Shown in pieces: positions 12,801 through 23,840 of a DNA stretch of 64,000 nucleotides. How positions within the stretch are numbered: position 1 is the first letter of the stretch; each line of letters opens with the position of its first letter. Under the pieces are notes generated by a model that had not been told where the DNA came from, made no database searches, and saw only the letters and a list, made by a program, of their open reading frames with translations. Source of the DNA: Lanius collurio (lineage: Eukaryota > Chordata > Aves > Passeriformes > Laniidae); assembly GCA_020086605.1 (NCBI GenBank), contig JACBWW010000018.1, positions 12,183,252 through 12,247,251 of the forward strand, read 5' to 3'. Position numbers and translations under genes: made by a program.

Positions 12801-15800
12801 GTGCAGAACAAGCAGGGCACAGGAATGGAGAGGTTCACTGCACTGCACCTGCATGTAATAGGATGGGATAACAGGTATAGCTCCAGAAACCTCTTGGTTT
12901 CTCCATAACCAGCTAAACTTAGCCTGCATTGCACACACTATCTGTGCAAACTGAATGCATTACATATGTTCATATACATATGTTTAAATGTGTATATGTG
13001 GTATCCCATTGGCTGACAATAATTCGGTTATTTTATAAAACTTGAAACTAAGTTCTTGTGTTTTTAAAAGAGTTTATTAATTTTAATGTATCAGCCAACC
13101 ATTAGCTCATGGAAAGCCCTTCAATTTTAGATACTCAGCTTTAACTTGCCAAGTTCTAATAATCATTAGACTTTGAGGAAAAGAATATAATTGTGGCCAG
13201 ATTTTGAAAAACATTAAGTTGTTCTTTGACTACAGTTAAAGGATATGGAAAGCCAGAAGACTGCTTTTCTGGGGCTTGTTATTCTGGGTGTGTTGAAATT
13301 CAGTATCATGCAATCATGATTGTTATTCCTTAAACAGACAATAACACTTCCAGGACAGATTTTAAACTAGTTGTGGCTAGTTACAGCAATACATTAAAAG
13401 CTGACTTTAAATCACATCAGTATCAAATTTTATTCTGCCTAAGAGCAACAAATTCAAGAAAGTTGCTCAAGCAGCCTTAAGTTTATCACACAACTTTTTT
13501 CCTACTGCAATGTTACGATTTCGATCCCAATTCACGTTAAAATGTAGTTTAACACTTTTGAGCCACTTTCTCAACTGATGTAATGCACAAAGCTCAAATA
13601 ATGGCAGATTTTGCTCTGAAAAATTGTTATATAGTTATATATTGCTATCTGATTTACACAAAATCTAGCTATTGGAGCTAATCAGATGTGCCATTCAGCT
13701 AAGGATCTGCTTCAGAATCATTATTTTTTCTAAAAAGTGTCAGGAGCACAACAGAAGACCCTATATTTAATTCATTTATTCCTTCATCCATTTCAATGAA
13801 CATCAGATTTTATCCTTTTGTGCACAAAAATAAATCTTCACAGAGATTTTTATAGCACTTATTGATTTAGATGGATTTGCTGTGCTATTTAATTTTGATT
13901 TGCCAGGAAAATTTTTTTAGCAGTCACCTGTCTATTATTCGCTTAGCTAGGTGCCTGTATGAGCTCTGCACTTTTAAAAACCCCTTTCAGGAGACTTAAT
14001 TTTCACCTGTACATGCACTGGTTGACAGCTCCCTGTTCTTCACTGTCCTGACAATAAACCAAGAATCCCTGTACTGATTTCATTATAAACATTTTATAAG
14101 CATCCCATAAAGATTGCTTCTGAACACAACAGTCAGGGCTAGATATGAGCTGCTTTTTCTTGTGATGAAAGGCCAGCATCTGATCAAATGAGCCATCCAG
14201 GCCCTAAAATGACTCTAAAAAAATAGTTTTAATCTCTTCATTGTCTGACTTCACGGCATGATAGTGCTGCCCTTAAATAAAACTTACATAAAAATGGTTA
14301 GTACAGCTGGTCAGAAAATGTGCTTGAAGTTTAGAATCACATATCATTGTTTATACAGATGACTATTTGGGATAGACTTCAATAGAATCTGACTTTACTA
14401 GCAAAGGAGAAAGCTTTGGCAATAGCATAGGGTGATCACCAACAGCAACTCATATTTTCCAACTGAGATCAATGTGGACTTTAATCCATTAATGCAGACC
14501 TAAATATCACCAGACAGATATGAATAGATGACAGTGAAAATGTGAGAAAGAAAAGTCTGGAGTAGTAGGATTTAAGAGAGTTGTTTCATATTCCAATTCA
14601 TTTTAGTACTCTACAGGAGCGCAGCCTGTTTCTAGATTTTCAATTAACATACCCTAGATATGAACTGAAAAAACTTCTATTCTGCTAACACAGATGCTTT
14701 TTTGTTCACTCATTCTGAGTCTGTGTTCATAGAATTGGATTTTTACAAAATCCTTGGAAAGACGTTAGCAATACATTTTTTTTGAAATGCCAAGGAACAG
14801 ATTTGTTTGGAATGGAAAGCTGCCGAGAAACACACCAAGTCACTCAGATGCAAATTTAAATAGATACTCATAGCATGCTGGGGAAAGGGGAAAGGAAAAC
14901 CCCAAAACAACAAAAACACCACCCAAATTGAAAAAGCTCACATCTCTGTGCTATTAAATTTAACTAAAAATAAAGATGATGGCAGTATCTGCAAGCAATT
15001 TGGGTGGTCAAAAAACAATGTTGCCCTCTGGTTTGAAAACAGCCTTTAGTGTTTTCACTGTTCTTACTTGTCACAATAAATTTGGATAGGGTTCTTATTT
15101 ACTGAATTGACTGAAGCTTTTCATTCTTTAAATTTCTAATGTGTTATGTCACATCTTATTGTATTTCATGGTATCACTTTGCATTATTTGCATCGTCTCT
15201 GAAGTTGATGAAACACAACACAACAGCACATGACAAAAAGAAATAAGCTGTTGGTTACACAGACTAAGTGTTATAATTCAATATTTGTCAGAGGCAGCAG
15301 TCATTACAAATAATCTCAAACTTTCAATAGCTGTAACTCCCTAGTCAGTAAGAAACCTGTTCAATTTACTAGTTTATCATAAAGGAAGGATCCCTTCCTG
15401 GGAATCACAGGATTGTTGGTATTTACTCTGTATCAGAGTGTGCTGCTGCTGCTTCTCAATCCCTGCATTGCTAATTTTAATATTAGAATGAGATTTGAGA
15501 CATAGTAGGGAGAGAATTTCTCAGGATGGAACAAGAGTATCCATTTGAGACAACATTAATGGTGCAATATGACTGTTTTGATTTTATACCACGAATCCAG
15601 GACAGAACCTTGGGATTATTTCCATTCATTATGACTATATCATGTCACTCAACAGAGAGAGAACTGAGGGCTCCCTCCTCCCCCAGTTATTCTCGTTGAT
15701 AGCAATGACATAAAACTGAGGAATTATAACCTCACAATTGTGGGCTGGTTAAGATAAGAAAATAGGTATATTCGGAGATATGAACCAACTTGTTATAAAA

Positions 15801-16879
15801 TATTAGGTTCTGTAGTCCTCACAAAAGAAGATTCTTATCAATATTGCAAGTATAATTCTTCTCTGAGAAGAAAGTACATGAATATAAAAACTTAGTAGTA
15901 TTAAGTCATGTTAAAAATAGTTTGGTGGATGCATTGAGCTTTAAATTTGAAACGTACTTGAGGAACTTACAAAAATGTGTGCAAATATATTGAATGGGAA
16001 CAAAAAGAAAAAATAGACACGGTCTTTCAGTGAAGTTTTTACTTCTGAATGTCTTTTTTTGAGTAGATGAGACTCAAGTGCTTACTTTCTGTACTACTAT
16101 ATTCTTGTTTTAGATTTTTTTCTTCAATACAAAAAATTTTTTGTAAAGAAGTAGCAGCTTTATTTCTGCATCATTCCATTGTTCTGGTCATTGCAAGACA
16201 TGGGCTGTTGTTGCTGTTTGCCTCTTAGGAAGGAAGAGAATAGATAGCTAAAGATATCATCTAATATTTGTGTTATATCAAGGAGGTTATGCTGTAAAAT
16301 TTATACCCACAAATGCAACCAATAATGTCTCAGAAAATATAGTCAGGCAAGGAAAGGACTGTAAGCAAGGCTGCCTGAAGAATAGGGCACAGGGCTAACC
16401 AGGAGTCATCAGGTTCAAGCATGTGCCAGAACATGAATCACATCACACAAGCCCAGCAAATAAATTTGTCTCACTCTGTTTACTCCCACACTCCTTTCCT
16501 GCATTTCTTGTCCAAATGTATTCATAGCCACTTTAAGTCCATTTGTTTTCATGTCAAAATTATTGTGTGAATTCAAGAGCTTTTGTTTCCCTCTGGTGTT
16601 TACCTCTTTGTATACTTAGAGATAGCAATTTTTACCCCTCCAAACTCTGTTTTGCTGGGCACAGCTTCTTTTCAGACAGGCCATTCTTTCCTCTGATCAT
16701 CATAGTAGTCAGCATACCTTCCCAGCTGTTAAAAATACCAAGGACATTTGCACCTTAACCACAGGGATTTGGAATTTGAGGCCATGTCTAACAAGCACCT
16801 TGGTCACTGGCATAAATACTCTCCTTGCTTCATTAAAAATATTTTACTCAATACATCTCCAAATTGTATTTTCCTTGTC
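9847..16879. other. Unique non-coding DNA, no gene
   Basis: Seven kilobases of AT-rich DNA with a T19 run at 10143-10161. The longest open frame (119 codons, 12341-12700 plus) shows no family resemblance. A tRNA B-box-like string at 12238-12258 has no matching A box or cloverleaf. The stretch 13000-13230 contains a CCATTGGCTG motif followed by AT-rich homeodomain-type cores and may be a conserved element, but this cannot be tested from one sequence. Confidence 0.5.
10143..10161. repeat. Poly-T tract, 19 bases
   Basis: Uninterrupted run of 19 T on the plus strand. It could be a retroposon poly-A tail on the minus strand or simple slippage; no element body was recognised next to it. Confidence 0.95.
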
Positions 16880-17830
16880 TGTGTCTAAGTGCGCTGGTTG
16901 TTCATAGTAATTCTGTGATTGACTGTTACAACTAGGTGGTTTTTCTTTCTGTCACTTCCCACTGATGAGCCTACAGTTCATAGCTGGTTCTTTTCATTAG
17001 TCCTTAAGTGCATGACCTTGCAGCACATGACCTTAAATTCCATCCCATTCCTACTACCCCAGTCTTCAAGGTCGTTTAATTCTTCCTGTATAATATTCCA
17101 ATCCTCCTCTGTATTCATGACATCTCCCAGTTTTGTATCATCAGCAAATTAATTAGTACACTCCTACTTTTTCTGCCTAGGCCATTAAGGAAAATATTAA
17201 ATAAAATTAATCCCCAGACCAATCCTAAAGGAACTCTACTAGTAACTTTCCTCCAGGGAGAGAGAGAACTCCTTTCAACATAACTCACTCTCATCTCATG
17301 TTCAGTCACTTCTTTACTTATCTTACCATCCTGATACTTGCTCTTATCTTTTTCAATTTAACTAATAATTCCCCATGTAGTAATGCTTTGCTGAAGAGCA
17401 AAAAGGTTGAATCTATTGCATTGACTTTATCTCAACAATCAAGTTGTCATTAAAATAAAAGGCATGAGATAACAAGTCTATCTGAATTACTTCTAAAAAA
17501 ATAAATTCTTGTTTTACTTAATCCCATTTTCCCATTTTGATTTTTTTTTTTTTTAATTATCAAAATATGAATTTAGATTTTGGGTCACACCTAGATTACA
17601 TTTAATTTCTATTCAGTCCTCAGCGCACAGAGATTGTCTTGGTTATTTTCTCCTCATATGACTGAGAAAGCTTTTGCCATCTGTTTAATTTGGTTTGCAA
17701 GGTCTGATTCTGCTAAGACTCCCATTTTATTGCTAAGCTGTTCTTACCCTGCCTCCATTTCTTGTCAAGCTTCTATTACACTGTCTGAAATTGTAATTTA
17801 TCTGCTAAGGCATGTGGTTGGTCTCACGTG
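16880..17830 (-). repeat. Ancient CR1/L3-like LINE relic: RT and linker part
   Basis: Read on the minus strand this is a decayed non-LTR reverse transcriptase. At about 17309-17150 one frame holds a block like the conserved RT motif (residues LILFNIF). The catalytic FADD is encoded at 17148-17137 but in another frame, so at least one frameshift separates the blocks. Further upstream in the sense direction, 17820-17600 resembles the basic linker between endonuclease and RT in CR1-type LINEs, with sequence decay and a T14 interruption at 17541-17554. The 3' portion fades between 16990 and 16880. It resembles old amniote CR1/L3-like copies more than young avian CR1. It is non-functional. The exact family is uncertain. 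Confidence 0.7.
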
Positions 17831-18394
17831 TTAGTCCTCTTGGTTTGAGATGCATTCCTCTTTTCTTATCCAGATTCCAGAAATGAATATCCTAGGACAC
17901 TGCCATATCAAACACTAGGAGCCTGCTTTTACTATTACTTGTTTTTTGTTCAGATTAGGATTTTGGCTGTAACCATTATATTACCTTAAACTGTAACAAT
18001 TTCTAAACTGAACACTTCTCATGTGTATTCTGTGCATAAAGCAGAGCTATCTCTCTAAATGCTGTCAATTGATGTCACTCGTCCTTGCAAAGAGAAACAC
18101 ATCTACCTGGACAAGCAAAAGGTCAGAACAATTCCAGATGGCAGGAAACATCTAGCAGGCATGTCAGAGAAAAATGACTCCTCATAAAGTCTTCCTAGTG
18201 GCATTTGATTTGACACAAACCCTGTAGAGCTCACTCAGTCACATTGCAAAGATGCTTCCTTCAACACATTCTGGAATGTACCAGAATTGAGCACAGCTGC
18301 TTTATACAAGTATGAATAAGCTCTGGGTGCCTTTGCTTGGGTGTAAAAGGCTGTGAACCATCTATAAGAGATGCAAGCCAAATAGAATCAACCA

Positions 18395-18660
18395 CTAGTA
18401 GCTCTGGTCATTAAAATCCATGAAGATTTTGACCTTTGGAATTTTTTCCTATGTTTCTGTTTCTCCTCATAGTAGTATTGTCCCTAATCTCTTAACTAAC
18501 TCGTGCATGTCTGAATTCAGCACGTGCACCTACCATTCTCCTGAATTTCCCTTACACTGCTGCTGTCCTGACTGGTTATGTAAAGTTTCTGTAATGGCTC
18601 AAAGACTGTTCTCTTCCAGCATCTAACTCAGTGATGATTTCAGGCTGTTTCTGTAGTCAG
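18395..18660 (-). repeat. Ancient LINE relic: endonuclease part
   Basis: On the minus strand, positions 18421-18407 encode MDFND, corresponding to the GDFN(D) motif of the apurinic-type endonuclease of CR1/L2-like LINEs. Sequence at 18660-18560 also resembles the earlier endonuclease region of these elements as I remember it. The block lies on the 5' side, in sense direction, of the reverse-transcriptase block at 17830-16880. That is the correct endonuclease-then-RT order, so both probably belong to one inserted copy. The first residue of the motif is M rather than the more usual G-containing context, and stops interrupt the frame. The 18395-17830 gap is unassigned. Confidence 0.6.
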
Positions 18661-19339
18661 AACTGTCAGCATAAGGAGCATTATGAATGTTCTGTGATTC
18701 AGAGTTAATTTAGCCAAATATGAGACAATGATTTTTTTGAAGGAGCCTCCTGAATGAGTTCTTTTGTTTCTCTTAGCATAATCCGATTTTTAAAAAAATT
18801 ATCCTTGGCTTTCAATGTTATACATATTGGAGAAAACACCCTGCTTATTTGCTCCACTTCTTATGCTATAGAGAAGCCAGTGCACTACAGGTCAAGGGGA
18901 GGGATCTCATAATCAAAGTCATGCTGGTTAGACCAAATTTTCCATAGTTGCTCCTTGCCTCCAGCATTGGTCATTGGCTAGGGAAAAGCAGAGACTGTGG
19001 CATGCATAAAGCCTTTTTTCCTCCTGCATTCTAAAAATGCAGGACTTAAAAACTTTCTAAGCTTAGTGTTGGCTCCAAGTCATCTTGTTTAAGAACCACT
19101 GATGGACCAAAACTACATGATTTTGCCTTATTTTTTTAGTCCATCTATACTTTTAACCTCCATAGTTTTCTATAGAAATGAAGTCCACAACTGGCAGCAT
19201 TTTCTCCATTTTAAGCATTAAAAGCTCATTTGCTGAGGGAGCCTTGCATCTCATACTGTGAGAAATAGTGAATGATGATTCCCTGTTCACATTTTGACAT
19301 AATTCATGGTTTTTTCATAGTTTTCTGTCATATCTCTCT
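18661..19339. other. Spacer between two LINE relics
   Basis: No gene. The string TTTAAGAACCACTGA at 19088-19102 resembles the right terminal repeat of old hAT elements, but no matching left end was found. Confidence 0.4.
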
Positions 19340-20270
19340 TCTGACATGGCTTTTGCAAGATGAAGAGTCCTAATATACTCTAACTTCTATGAAAGTAGTT
19401 GCATTCTTCCCATCTCCATTGTAATCCTTTCCCTGCTCTCCTCTATCTTTTTAGATATTCAAAGATCAATACTGAACACAGTGTTCAGTTTTATGCAGGA
19501 TCATACCTATTTTTATTTTTTTTCTAATAATGCTTAACAATCAATTTTGAATTTTGGCCATTACTAATTTCTTCAGAGAATCATACACATTGCCTTCAAA
19601 ACCTCTTACCTGAATATTTTGCAAGCCACTTTTACATAGGCCTAAGACTATTTTTCTCCATAAGTTAGAATCAGTTTCCCAAATATAGGCATGTAATCCA
19701 AGCACTCGCTGTGTGTGTGGGGCTTCTGCCATGGTCATATGGACATGTCCCACCTCAGATGACTCTAGGTGTTTATTTTCAAGCAACTGGAACACATGCT
19801 GAGTGTCCTATAATATTTTTTTCCCCATTTGGCTAGAAAATACTATTCAAAACCTTCACAGTCAGCTGTAGATCCATCAACGTTAAATAATTTTGTATAA
19901 TTTGTAAACAGTGGCAGCTTCTGAATTGTCCAATAAATGTTATTTATGAATATAAGGTGTGTACAAATCCTCTGTGCTTTCTGAGTAACCATTCACTGTT
20001 GTGAAAAAATATTTTATTTCTACATGTTGTCTCCTATTTTTATTTGGTTATTAATCCAAGCTGTTTTCTCTTATTTCTTAAAAACCTAGTTTTTTTAAGA
20101 TCTTTTGGGTTAGGGATCCTTTATAAGGTCTTTAGGAAACCCAGATGTAGTATCTTGATCACACAATCTTATCTCACATTGTCCATTGAGCGCCTACAAA
20201 ATTGTATCTGTTCTCACAGAAACTGTATTCATACTTAACTAACTTACCTGATATCAAAGTTAAAATTCAG
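19340..20270 (-). repeat. Second ancient CR1/L3-like LINE relic, RT part
   Basis: Read on the minus strand this again resembles the reverse-transcriptase region of old amniote CR1/L3-like elements, from mid-RT (about 20240) to the region past the catalytic motif (about 19340). The clearest match is 19850-19945, around the active site. The catalytic position at 19908-19897 now reads FTNY instead of FADD, so both aspartates are gone. No frame stays open. Because it contains the RT region a second time, and its sense 3' side faces the endonuclease block at 18660, it must be a separate copy head-to-tail with the first relic. Confidence 0.7.
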
Positions 20271-22607
20271 CAATTACCCTGCTGAATTTGGTCTGGAGAT
20301 ATATAACTTGATCCTTATAATTAGATCCTGTTTAGTTTCTCTTATTGGTTGCAAAATCTCTTCCATTGACTCTTCAGTCCAAAATAGTTTCATAAATTCA
20401 TGTCCTGTGAGAGCAAACCTGGAAGAGTCTCCTGATAACCAAATGCTGAAGGCTACTTCTAAAGTTTAATTTTTCTTTCCTGCTGTGACCTGATATTACT
20501 TAAATGCTCCATTTACACTTTCAACATTGAGCTCCAGGAACTCATTTCAGGACTTTCAGCAGACTTTGCTGCACCCATTGTATTGATTCTGAGGATGAAC
20601 AGATAATAAACCACATTTAATGCATCTGCCCCAAAACACACTCAGGTCATGGCCCATCAACAGATCTTTCTTCTTTGCAAACCACTCCCCCCACACACAT
20701 AATGTTGGTACTAAATTTGTTTAAAGAAAAATGAAATCAAAACAGGTCAGTAGATAACAAGGGAATATTTTTTTATGGATAGAGAAGCCTTAATATGAAT
20801 CTTAATACGAGACAGAAGTATATACTGATTTTGAGTATGTCACCAACCTTATTGTCTTTGATCTAACACTGTAAAAGATCTTTTTCCTTACACATGTAGC
20901 ACTATCATTTTTATAGATTAGTCAGTGCCAGTGATCCACTGCCTGTATCACAAATTAAAAAAAAAAAAGAACCCAAAAGACTGATGTACACATTTCTGCT
21001 CTTCAGAAGGATGCAAAATGCCTATTAATTATATATCAACCATGCATATAAAACCACAGATAGAGAGTTAAAAATGAGTTTCATGATAGACATATCACTT
21101 ACTGAACTGAATGGATATTTAAATCCCAGTTGTCTGAAGAAGGGGGAATTGAATGTCTAGTCTCTGTCTGTAATATCTTATTGAAATGAACAATACTGTG
21201 CACTTACAGAAGGAAAAAGAAAATTGCTTGGACAGGTAATACAAATTCCAGACATGTCAGCAATCGCTTTGCTTTACCATTTCTGAAGTGTCAAGTTTTC
21301 AAATCAGTATTATTCACCTCTAATTAATATCAATACACCAAACCCAAATCTTTCTGTAATTGCTTTTTCATGTGTATTTTCCATATGTTCTCACCCTAAG
21401 ACAGTATGCAGGCTTGAGAGGCCTAAACCATTTATAGTTCAGCAAAGACCTTAAGCTGTGCTTTTCAAGTTTTATTACCAACAAGTTCCAGTTCCATACT
21501 GATTTTCCTGCTGTGCATACAAAAATGCCACAAGCATTTTTGGTGCATATTAACAAATGTCAACAGTACAAAATCAATCCTACATTTTGCAGATAATTAG
21601 ACCATATGAAATAATTTTGAAAAGGTGGTTTCATTTGTGATCTGTGAGTAATTCACTTTCATGGACACATATTCCTTCTTAGAACTGGCTAGGGTAATTT
21701 ACACATTACAAGGCTTCCAGACATAGTTGGCCACTTATTCAGTGCTAATAAATTGAAAATGTGTGTGCATGATTTAACAGAAAAAGGAAGATGTGAATGA
21801 AATGCAGGTAATTGATGGACTACAGTTGTATTTCTGACAGCTAAAGAATACATTAATAGAACTATATGGAGAACACAATTCCTTTGCATCATCTTTCAAA
21901 ATGTTGACTTTTCTTCTAACTATTTGAAAACAATTATATGACTATTTTTGTGAAAATACTTAGTGTCAAAACACTGGATCCAGGCAAAGTGATTCTAGAG
22001 GTTAAAGTGTGAATTTGCATGTGGAGAGGGATTGCAGGACCACATTCTTCCTCCTTCAGCATCCCAGTTGGACATTAGAGGAAAAGTAAGCATCCTGTTT
22101 AAAAAAAGAAAGAAAAAACCTTTGTTGCAAAGTATTTATCTTTCAACAAAATACTGATTTATTTTAAAAATAATTTCTGATATAACTCATTTTTGCCAAA
22201 CTTTTCATGTTGCCTGCCACTGGCTAAATTGGTCTATCCCTTCCAAAGTCTGACTTTACAAAATTAACCTTCCATATTCGGGTTCTGGTTACTGGAAATG
22301 GAGCTCTACAGATTTATAAAGATCTTCAGTTTTGAAGATGTGTCTATTTCCAAGGATAAACCTTTTTTTATCAAGGTCCTTCTCCTGCCTCTGCAGCACC
22401 AGGTATTTTGCAAGGTTTGCTACAAAGTCTGTGGGGAATAAAAAACCCCTGAGGGCTCTTAAAAGAGGTGGAGTTTTGTGACGTAAAAAAGAAACGTGGT
22501 TGAAGAATACAGGAGTGCTGCGTGCCCTGGCATTTTAGTGATGCAGCAAAGTTTCCTCTTTTTTTTCATAAGTGTTTTCCTTTGCTCTTAAAACCATTCT
22601 GCTTGAC
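20271..22607. other. Unique non-coding DNA, no gene
   Basis: AT-rich DNA with no recognisable exon or RNA gene. A perfect octamer motif ATTTGCAT lies at 22013-22020. Confidence 0.5.
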
Positions 22608-22660
22608 TTTTTTGAGGTTTTTGGGTTTTTTGGTTGGTTGGTTTTGGGGTTCTTTTTAAC
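22608..22660. repeat. G/T-rich low-complexity tract
   Basis: A run built from TTTTGGG and GGTT units with two to three short (GGTT) repeats. Similar G/T tracts are common in bird genomes and I assign no function. A comparable tract lies at 54930-55010. Confidence 0.85.
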
Positions 22661-23414
22661 TGTTTCATGTTGGATTTCTCCCATCCCAATGAGATTTTAA
22701 ACAGACATATATGAAAAATAAAAACCTAGACTTAAAACTCTCAAGCAGAAAAATGAAAGAAATTGAGCTGTGAAGGGCAAATGTCAATTTGCTCTTTTAA
22801 TTGTAAATTTGTCAATTTAAAATCAAAGTCGTAAAATCTGTAACAGTGAAATCTGCTTGAAATGGTGCCACAGCATAGAAACTAAGTTGTAATTACTGAA
22901 AGGCTCAGCAAATACAAGAATTGCAGTTCTTATTAAAACAAGCAATATTAGCCACAGTAAAGAGAAATAGGCAAAATAAAAAAAAAAAAAAGAGCCACAA
23001 TATATAGACATTCTTATCTCTACAGTTTGTTTTTTTTAAACATTTCTTTGAATATGAGCCCAGGATTCAGTGTCTTCTCAAACTATGGACATCAGGAGAA
23101 ACATCCATGAGGCTGGGTCATGTTACAAAGGCATGAAACAGGTGTAAAGAGACCTAGTAAATTATATATTCTCATTGAAAGGAAAATATTTATCAGAAGG
23201 AACATTTTTTATGGTTTTGTTTGCTGGCTAAACCCACTCTTGCTAAGATTTGTAAAACTAAAAATTCTTTTTAGTAGTTCATTTTAATTTTTGAGGCACT
23301 AGTAGCTATCACTAGAAATTATCTACAATTACTTGTAACTGAGCTGACAAAGTATTTCAAACGCAGCTCAACCTCTCCTGCCTTCCTTCTTAATTCAGAC
23401 ATTCTGGAAATGGT
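22661..23414. other. Unique non-coding DNA, no gene
   Basis: AT-rich, with an A13 run near 22979-22991. Nothing recognisable. Confidence 0.5.
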
Positions 23415-23700
23415 GTCGCTCTTACCACTCCTCCTATTATTTCTGCTCCACGTCTCTGGTGGCTTCAGATCTTCCTGCCGCCCATCCAACATGGTCTTTT
23501 AATATCCCTCAACGAGTCACACCAGCCACTGGCATCAGAATCAGCCCTCAGCAGCCCAGCACCGCCTTGCAAAGTGAATGTCATTATTGCCATTGATCGC
23601 CAATGGAGCAGGGGATCTGTGTCAGCTGAAAAGGCGCTTAACTCTTCAGTATTGCCTCAGTTCACGGTGGTTCCTTTTCTATCTCCTGATATTTTATTAC
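23415..23700. promoter_or_regulatory. Candidate regulatory patch (CpG-richer)
   Basis: Eight CpG dinucleotides fall between 23417 and 23666, clearly more than in the flanking AT-rich DNA. The segment also has TCATTATTGCC, CCATTGATCGCCAATGG (a near-palindrome with two ATTGG/CCAAT-like halves) and TGCCTCAG strings. It does not reach CpG-island density and has no open frame beyond 64 codons. The call of a regulatory element is inference from composition only. Confidence 0.25.
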
Positions 23701-23753
23701 AGCAGAATCATTTTAATTGGCACATGCTGGTGGAAACAAAACTGTATCTGTTG

Positions 23754-23840
23754 AGGGCCAGATTCTAGCACTCCTGCTCAGGTGGTACAAGTCCCTTGTT
23801 CTGGAGTGTGTCCATTGAAATCAAGAAATCTGCCCAATTG
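23754..23840 (+). repeat. Possible ancient amniote repeat scrap
   Basis: The sequence begins GGGCCAGATTCT and contains TCCATTGAAATCA about 55 bp later. Both strings, in this order and spacing, recall an old interspersed repeat seen in turtles and other amniotes. The match is short and comes from memory, so the assignment is tentative. Confidence 0.3.

Noticed and set aside
15395..15425. Possible CR1 tail in reverse (aatcacaggattgttgg)
   Set aside because: Too short and no following CR1 block such as the 'ccttaaag' string.
19088..19102. hAT-like right terminal repeat
   Set aside because: Fifteen bases only, no left end within a plausible distance.
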